64,000 nucleotides of DNA from Catenulispora pinistramenti (GTDB lineage Bacteria > Actinomycetota > Actinomycetes > Streptomycetales > Catenulisporaceae), in the NCBI RefSeq assembly GCF_018274385.1, contig NZ_JAAFYZ010000006.1, positions 56,344 through 120,343 on the forward strand. Reading direction: 5' to 3'. The notes below the pieces were generated by a model. The model saw only the letters and a program-made list of their open reading frames with translations, did no database searches and was not told the DNA's origin. This document shows positions 60,449-64,000 of the stretch, piece after piece. Position numbers and translations under genes: made by a program. Position 1 is the stretch's first letter. Every line of letters begins with the position of its first letter.

Positions 60449-60535
60449 TGGCGATGCCCGCGTCGCGGCTGGCAGCCTTAGTCACGTCGATCGACAACCG
60501 ACCAGCTCCGCTGAAAGCCATCTGAGGGGAAGATC

Positions 60536-61384
60536 ATGACAACGGCAGCACAGGCCGCGGTCACCTACCGCACCGTCGGCACCGCCGCCCGCGCCCAGGC
60601 CGTGACCAAGCGCTACGGCCAGGGCGAGACCGCCGTCACCGCGCTGGACCAGGTCGACGTCGACATCGAGCGGGGCCGGTTCACCGCGATCATGGGGCCG
60701 TCCGGCTCCGGCAAGTCCACGCTGATGCACTGCCTGGCCGGCCTGGACTCGGTCAGCTCCGGCAAGATCTGGATCTACGGCCGGGACGGCGTGGCCAGCG
60801 AGCTGACCTCGATGAAGGACAAGCAGCTGACCAACCTGCGCCGGGACCGGATCGGGTTCATCTTCCAGGCGTTCAACCTGCTGCCCACGCTGAACGCGGT
60901 GGAGAACATCACGCTGCCGATGGACATCGCCGGCCGCAAGCCGAACAAGGCCTGGCTGGACCGGGTGATCGGCACCGTCGGGCTCGCCGACCGGCTCAAG
61001 CACCGGCCCAGTGAGCTCTCCGGCGGCCAGCAGCAGCGGGTCGCCGTGGCCCGGGCGCTGGCCGGCCAGCCGGAGATCATCTTCGGCGACGAGCCCACCG
61101 GCAACCTGGACTCCCGCAGCGGCGCCGAGGTGCTCGGCTTCCTGCGCCGCTCGGTCGACGAGCTGGGCCAGACCTTCGTCATGGTCACCCACGACCCCTC
61201 CGCGGCCGCTTACGCCGACCGCGTGCTGTTCCTGGCCGACGGCCGGATCGTGGACGACATGACCGCGCCGAGCGCCGACAAGGTCCTGGACCGGATGCGG
61301 CAGTTCGACTTGCACGGCCACAACCCCGGCCCCAGCTCCTACGGCCACGACGCGCGCGGCGGCGACGCCGCTGCCCAGCGCTGA
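60536..61384 (+). CDS. MacB/LolD-type ABC transporter ATPase
   Basis: A 282-residue ATPase with Walker A GPSGSGKST, FxFQ element FIFQAFNLLPTLNAVENI, signature LSGGQQQRVAVARAL, Walker B IIFGDEPTGNLD and VTHDP. N-terminal 15 residues and the His/Gly-rich C-terminal 40 residues are extensions. Its permease follows 23 nt later. GAGGGGAAGATC precedes the ATG. Probable exporter of peptides, lipids or drugs; cargo unknown. Confidence 0.92.
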   Translation: MTTAAQAAVTYRTVGTAARAQAVTKRYGQGETAVTALDQVDVDIERGRFTAIMGPSGSGKSTLMHCLAGLDSVSSGKIWIYGRDGVASELTSMKDKQLTNLRRDRIGFIFQAFNLLPTLNAVENITLPMDIAGRKPNKAWLDRVIGTVGLADRLKHRPSELSGGQQQRVAVARALAGQPEIIFGDEPTGNLDSRSGAEVLGFLRRSVDELGQTFVMVTHDPSAAAYADRVLFLADGRIVDDMTAPSADKVLDRMRQFDLHGHNPGPSSYGHDARGGDAAAQR

Positions 61385-61407
61385 CGCGGGCGGAGGGGGA
61401 ATCCATC

Positions 61408-63969
61408 ATGTGGAAGGCATCTCGCCGCAACTTCTTCGCGCACAAGGGCCGGCTCTCACTGTCCTTGATCGCCGTCGTGCTGAGCGTGGCGTTCGTCACC
61501 GGCACCCTGATGTTCACCTCGACCATCACCACCACCTTCAACCGGCTGTTCGCCACCACCGCCTCGGACGTCGCGGTGTCGGCCAAGGCGGACAAGGACG
61601 CGCCGCCCGGAGCCCCGGAGCAGACGGTCCCGGCGTCCCTGCTGGGGACCATCAAGGCGATGCCCGGCGTGCAGGCCGTCTACGGTGACATCAGCACCGA
61701 CCGGCTGGCCGTGGTCGGCCCGGACAACAAGTCGATCTCCAACTCGGCCGGCGGCCCGACCATCGGCGCCAACTGGTACCCCACGCCGCACCCGGCGGTG
61801 GACCTGACCTCCGGCCGGGCTCCGTCCGGCCCCGGCGACGTGGTGGTCGACGCCGACACCGCGGCCAAGAAGCACCTGACGCTCGGCTCGCCGCTGCGCA
61901 TCGTGACCGGCAGCGACGCCGGCAGCTTCCAGGCGACGGTCAGCGGTATCGCGACCTTCCGGACCACCAACCCCGGCGAGTCGCTGTTCTACTTCGACAC
62001 GAACACCGCGCAGACCAAGCTGCTGGGCCAGGCCGGCGTCTACACCGGTGTGAACCTGGACGCCAAGCCCGGGACCTCCGACGACACGCTCAAGGCCGAG
62101 GTGACCGGCAAGCTCGGTCCCGGCTACGACGTGAAGACCCGGGCCGAGCAGGAGGCCGACGGCCGCAACAGCGTGGGCTTCATCGGCTTCATGAAGTACG
62201 TGATGCTCGGCTTCGCCGGGATCTCGCTGATGGTCGGCGCGTTCCTGATCGTCAACACCTTCCAGATGCTCGTCGCGCAGCGCACCCGGGAGTTGGGCCT
62301 GCTGCGGGCGCTGGGCGCCAGCCGCCGACAGGTCAACCGCTCGGTCCGGTTCGAGGCGCTGATGCTCGGCGTCATCGGCGCCACCCTGGGCATCGCCGCC
62401 GGAGCCGGGATGGCCTACGGCCTGATCGCGGTGATGAACGGCGTCGGGATGAACCTTCAGACCTCGGACATGTCGGTGACGGTGTCCTCGGTGATCGCCG
62501 GCTACGCGGTCGGGGTGTTGGTCACCCTGCTGGCGGCCTGGGTCCCGGCCCGGCGCGCGGCCAGGATCACCCCGATGGCGGCGCTGCGCGACGCCGGGAC
62601 GCCGGGGGACCGGCGGTCCTCCCGGATCCGCAACGGCATCGGCCTGGTGATCGGCGGCGGCGGCGCCGCGGCGCTGATCGGCGGCGCGGCCAGCGGTGCC
62701 ACCGCGACCGGCGGGCTGCTGCTGGGCCTGGGCGTGCTGGTCACCCTGGTCGGCGCGATCCTGCTCGGTCCGCTGCTGGCCGGTGTGGTGATCCGGGTGC
62801 TCGGCGTCTGGATGCCGGCCGCCTTCGGCTCGGTCGGCACCATGGCGCAGCGCAACGCCCTGCGTAACCCGCGCCGCACCGGCGCCACCGCCGCGGCCCT
62901 GATGATCGGGCTGTCGCTGGTGTCCGGGATGGCCGTGGTCGGCTCCTCGCTGGTGACCTCGGCCAGCGCCGAGATGGACCGCAGCGTCGGCGCGGACTAC
63001 ATCATCACCACCAACGGCGGCCTGGTGATCACTCCCGAGGCGCTGGCCCAGGCCCAGGCCACACCGGGACTGGCGCACGTCACGGAGAACAAGTTCTTGA
63101 ACGCGAACGTCTCCGGCACGTCTGGCGACGGCAAAATCGAGTTCGCGGCCGCCTCGCCGACCATGACCCAGGACTTCGACGCCGGGACCACCGCCGGTTC
63201 GATGGCCGACGTGTTCAGCAAGGAAGGCATCGCGATCCCGCAGACCGAGGCCAAGTCCCGGAACGCGGCCATCGGCTCGGTCCTGACCGTGGCCTTCCAC
63301 GGCGGCACCCCGGTCAAGCTGCCGGTCCTGGCCATCATCAGCGACAAGACGGTGTTCAACCACGGTGACGGCTACGTCTCGCTGGCCACCCTGGGCAAGT
63401 CGGTGCCGGCCGCGGCGCAGCCGCAGGACACCATGCTCTTCGCCAAGGCCGACAAGGGCCAGCAGAACCAGGCCTACGCCGCGCTCAAGGACCGGCTCGC
63501 CCCCTTCCCGCAGGTGACGGTGAAGAGCCAGACCGACTACAAGAAGCTGATCCAGGACCAGGTCGGCGGCGTGCTGAACATGGTCTACGGGCTGCTCGGC
63601 CTGGCGATCGTGGTCGCCATCCTCGGCGTGGTCAACACCCTGGCCCTGTCGGTGGTGGAGCGCACCCGGGAGATCGGCCTGATCCGGGCGATCGGCATGG
63701 GCCGCCGCAAGACCCGCCGGATGATCCGGCTGGAGTCGGTGGTGATAGCGCTGTTCGGCGCGGCCCTGGGCGTCGGTCTGGGTCTGGCCTGGGGCGTGGC
63801 CGCCCAGCGGGTCCTGTCCGGGATCGGTATCAGCACCCTGGCGATCCCGGTCACCACCATCGTGGCGGTGTTCATCGGGGCCGCGGTGGTCGGCCTGCTG
63901 GCCGCCTTGGCCCCGTCCTTCCGGGCCTCGCGGATGAACGTGCTGCGGGCGATCGCGGCCGACGGCTGA
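61408..63969 (+). CDS. FtsX-like/MacB-type ABC permease
   Basis: An 853-residue permease: an N-terminal helix (LSLSLIAVVLSVAFVTGTLMF), a MacB-type extracytoplasmic domain (about residues 45-260), three helices with the FtsX coupling region RTRELGLLRALGASRRQVNRS, a central pair of helices, a second outer domain, and a final FtsX domain (VVERTREIGLIRAIGMGRRKTRRMIRLE). This is the full two-FtsX architecture common in actinobacteria. Complete: the stop is 31 nt before the window edge. Confidence 0.92.
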   Translation: MWKASRRNFFAHKGRLSLSLIAVVLSVAFVTGTLMFTSTITTTFNRLFATTASDVAVSAKADKDAPPGAPEQTVPASLLGTIKAMPGVQAVYGDISTDRLAVVGPDNKSISNSAGGPTIGANWYPTPHPAVDLTSGRAPSGPGDVVVDADTAAKKHLTLGSPLRIVTGSDAGSFQATVSGIATFRTTNPGESLFYFDTNTAQTKLLGQAGVYTGVNLDAKPGTSDDTLKAEVTGKLGPGYDVKTRAEQEADGRNSVGFIGFMKYVMLGFAGISLMVGAFLIVNTFQMLVAQRTRELGLLRALGASRRQVNRSVRFEALMLGVIGATLGIAAGAGMAYGLIAVMNGVGMNLQTSDMSVTVSSVIAGYAVGVLVTLLAAWVPARRAARITPMAALRDAGTPGDRRSSRIRNGIGLVIGGGGAAALIGGAASGATATGGLLLGLGVLVTLVGAILLGPLLAGVVIRVLGVWMPAAFGSVGTMAQRNALRNPRRTGATAAALMIGLSLVSGMAVVGSSLVTSASAEMDRSVGADYIITTNGGLVITPEALAQAQATPGLAHVTENKFLNANVSGTSGDGKIEFAAASPTMTQDFDAGTTAGSMADVFSKEGIAIPQTEAKSRNAAIGSVLTVAFHGGTPVKLPVLAIISDKTVFNHGDGYVSLATLGKSVPAAAQPQDTMLFAKADKGQQNQAYAALKDRLAPFPQVTVKSQTDYKKLIQDQVGGVLNMVYGLLGLAIVVAILGVVNTLALSVVERTREIGLIRAIGMGRRKTRRMIRLESVVIALFGAALGVGLGLAWGVAAQRVLSGIGISTLAIPVTTIVAVFIGAAVVGLLAALAPSFRASRMNVLRAIAADG

Positions 63970-64000
63970 CGCCTCGCGCCGCTCGCAGCCGGGGGGATAC

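Larger units (their letters stand above)
60242..60535. other. Divergent intergenic region between the flavoprotein and the ABC transporter
   Basis: 294 bases. From the left: the flavoprotein ribosome site, three palindromic operators (60285-60354), a TACGCT -10 candidate for the plus strand (60382-60387), and a potential RNA leader structure (60404-60448) ahead of the ABC ATPase gene. No gene is seen. Confidence 0.6.

Overview
The window is very GC-rich, with many GTG starts, 4-bp ATGA/GTGA gene overlaps, -10 hexamers lying 6-8 nt before start codons, and wholly actinobacterial gene content (FxsA/FxsB, DUF3117, PPA1309, UPF0182, DUF5679, ROK and PucR regulators, a SigE/RseA/TatB block). It is chromosomal DNA of a filamentous-type actinomycete; FxsA/FxsB fits a Streptomyces, Catenulispora or Streptosporangiales-like organism, but the genus cannot be fixed from the sequence alone.

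Layout. (1) 1-1680, minus: FxsB radical SAM protein (cut by the left edge) and its 65-residue partner FxsA, which ends in the F-x-S-x-x-COOH signature. (2) 1992-4460, minus: a repeat-rich secreted protein, a HAD hydrolase and a membrane-anchored lysozyme-like protein. (3) 4552-14716: a conserved block whose order I recall from Mycobacterium tuberculosis Rv1201c-Rv1224: dapD, dapE, a LOG protein, a FolP2-type protein, a DivIVA-domain protein, DUF3117, an O-methyltransferase, sigE, rseA and tatB. No htrA lies between rseA and tatB. (4) 14723-28296: mostly conserved singletons (NiCoT-type transporter, ThiF-like protein, zinc ribbon, enoyl-CoA hydratase, YgjP-like peptidase, DUF2342 protein, epimerase, moaE, PDZ-Lon protease, PPA1309, UPF0182).

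(5) 28381-58491: about 30 kb of transport and catabolism bracketed by two identical initiator tRNA genes. It holds an atypical membrane protein, a PadR-controlled MacB-type exporter, two lipoproteins, an alpha-galactoside uptake and cleavage cluster (ABC importer without ATPase, DeoR regulator, GH27 enzyme), a 3-hydroxybutyrate/acetoacetate operon joined to a branched-chain-amino-acid-type ABC importer (bdhA-pucR-scoAB-livKGFHM), and a second sugar importer with a ROK regulator and a Gfo/Idh/MocA oxidoreductase. No integrase or transposase is visible. (6) 58548-63969: a MarR regulator, a type II NADH-dehydrogenase-like flavoprotein with three copies of a palindromic operator upstream, and a second MacB-type ABC transporter behind a potentially structured leader.

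Most promising for follow-up: FxsA/FxsB; the ketone-body catabolic operon fused to a Liv-type importer; helically phased DnaA-box-like motifs at 19135-19177; the triple GTTCGCNNNGCGAAC operator at 60285-60354; and the paired initiator tRNAs.
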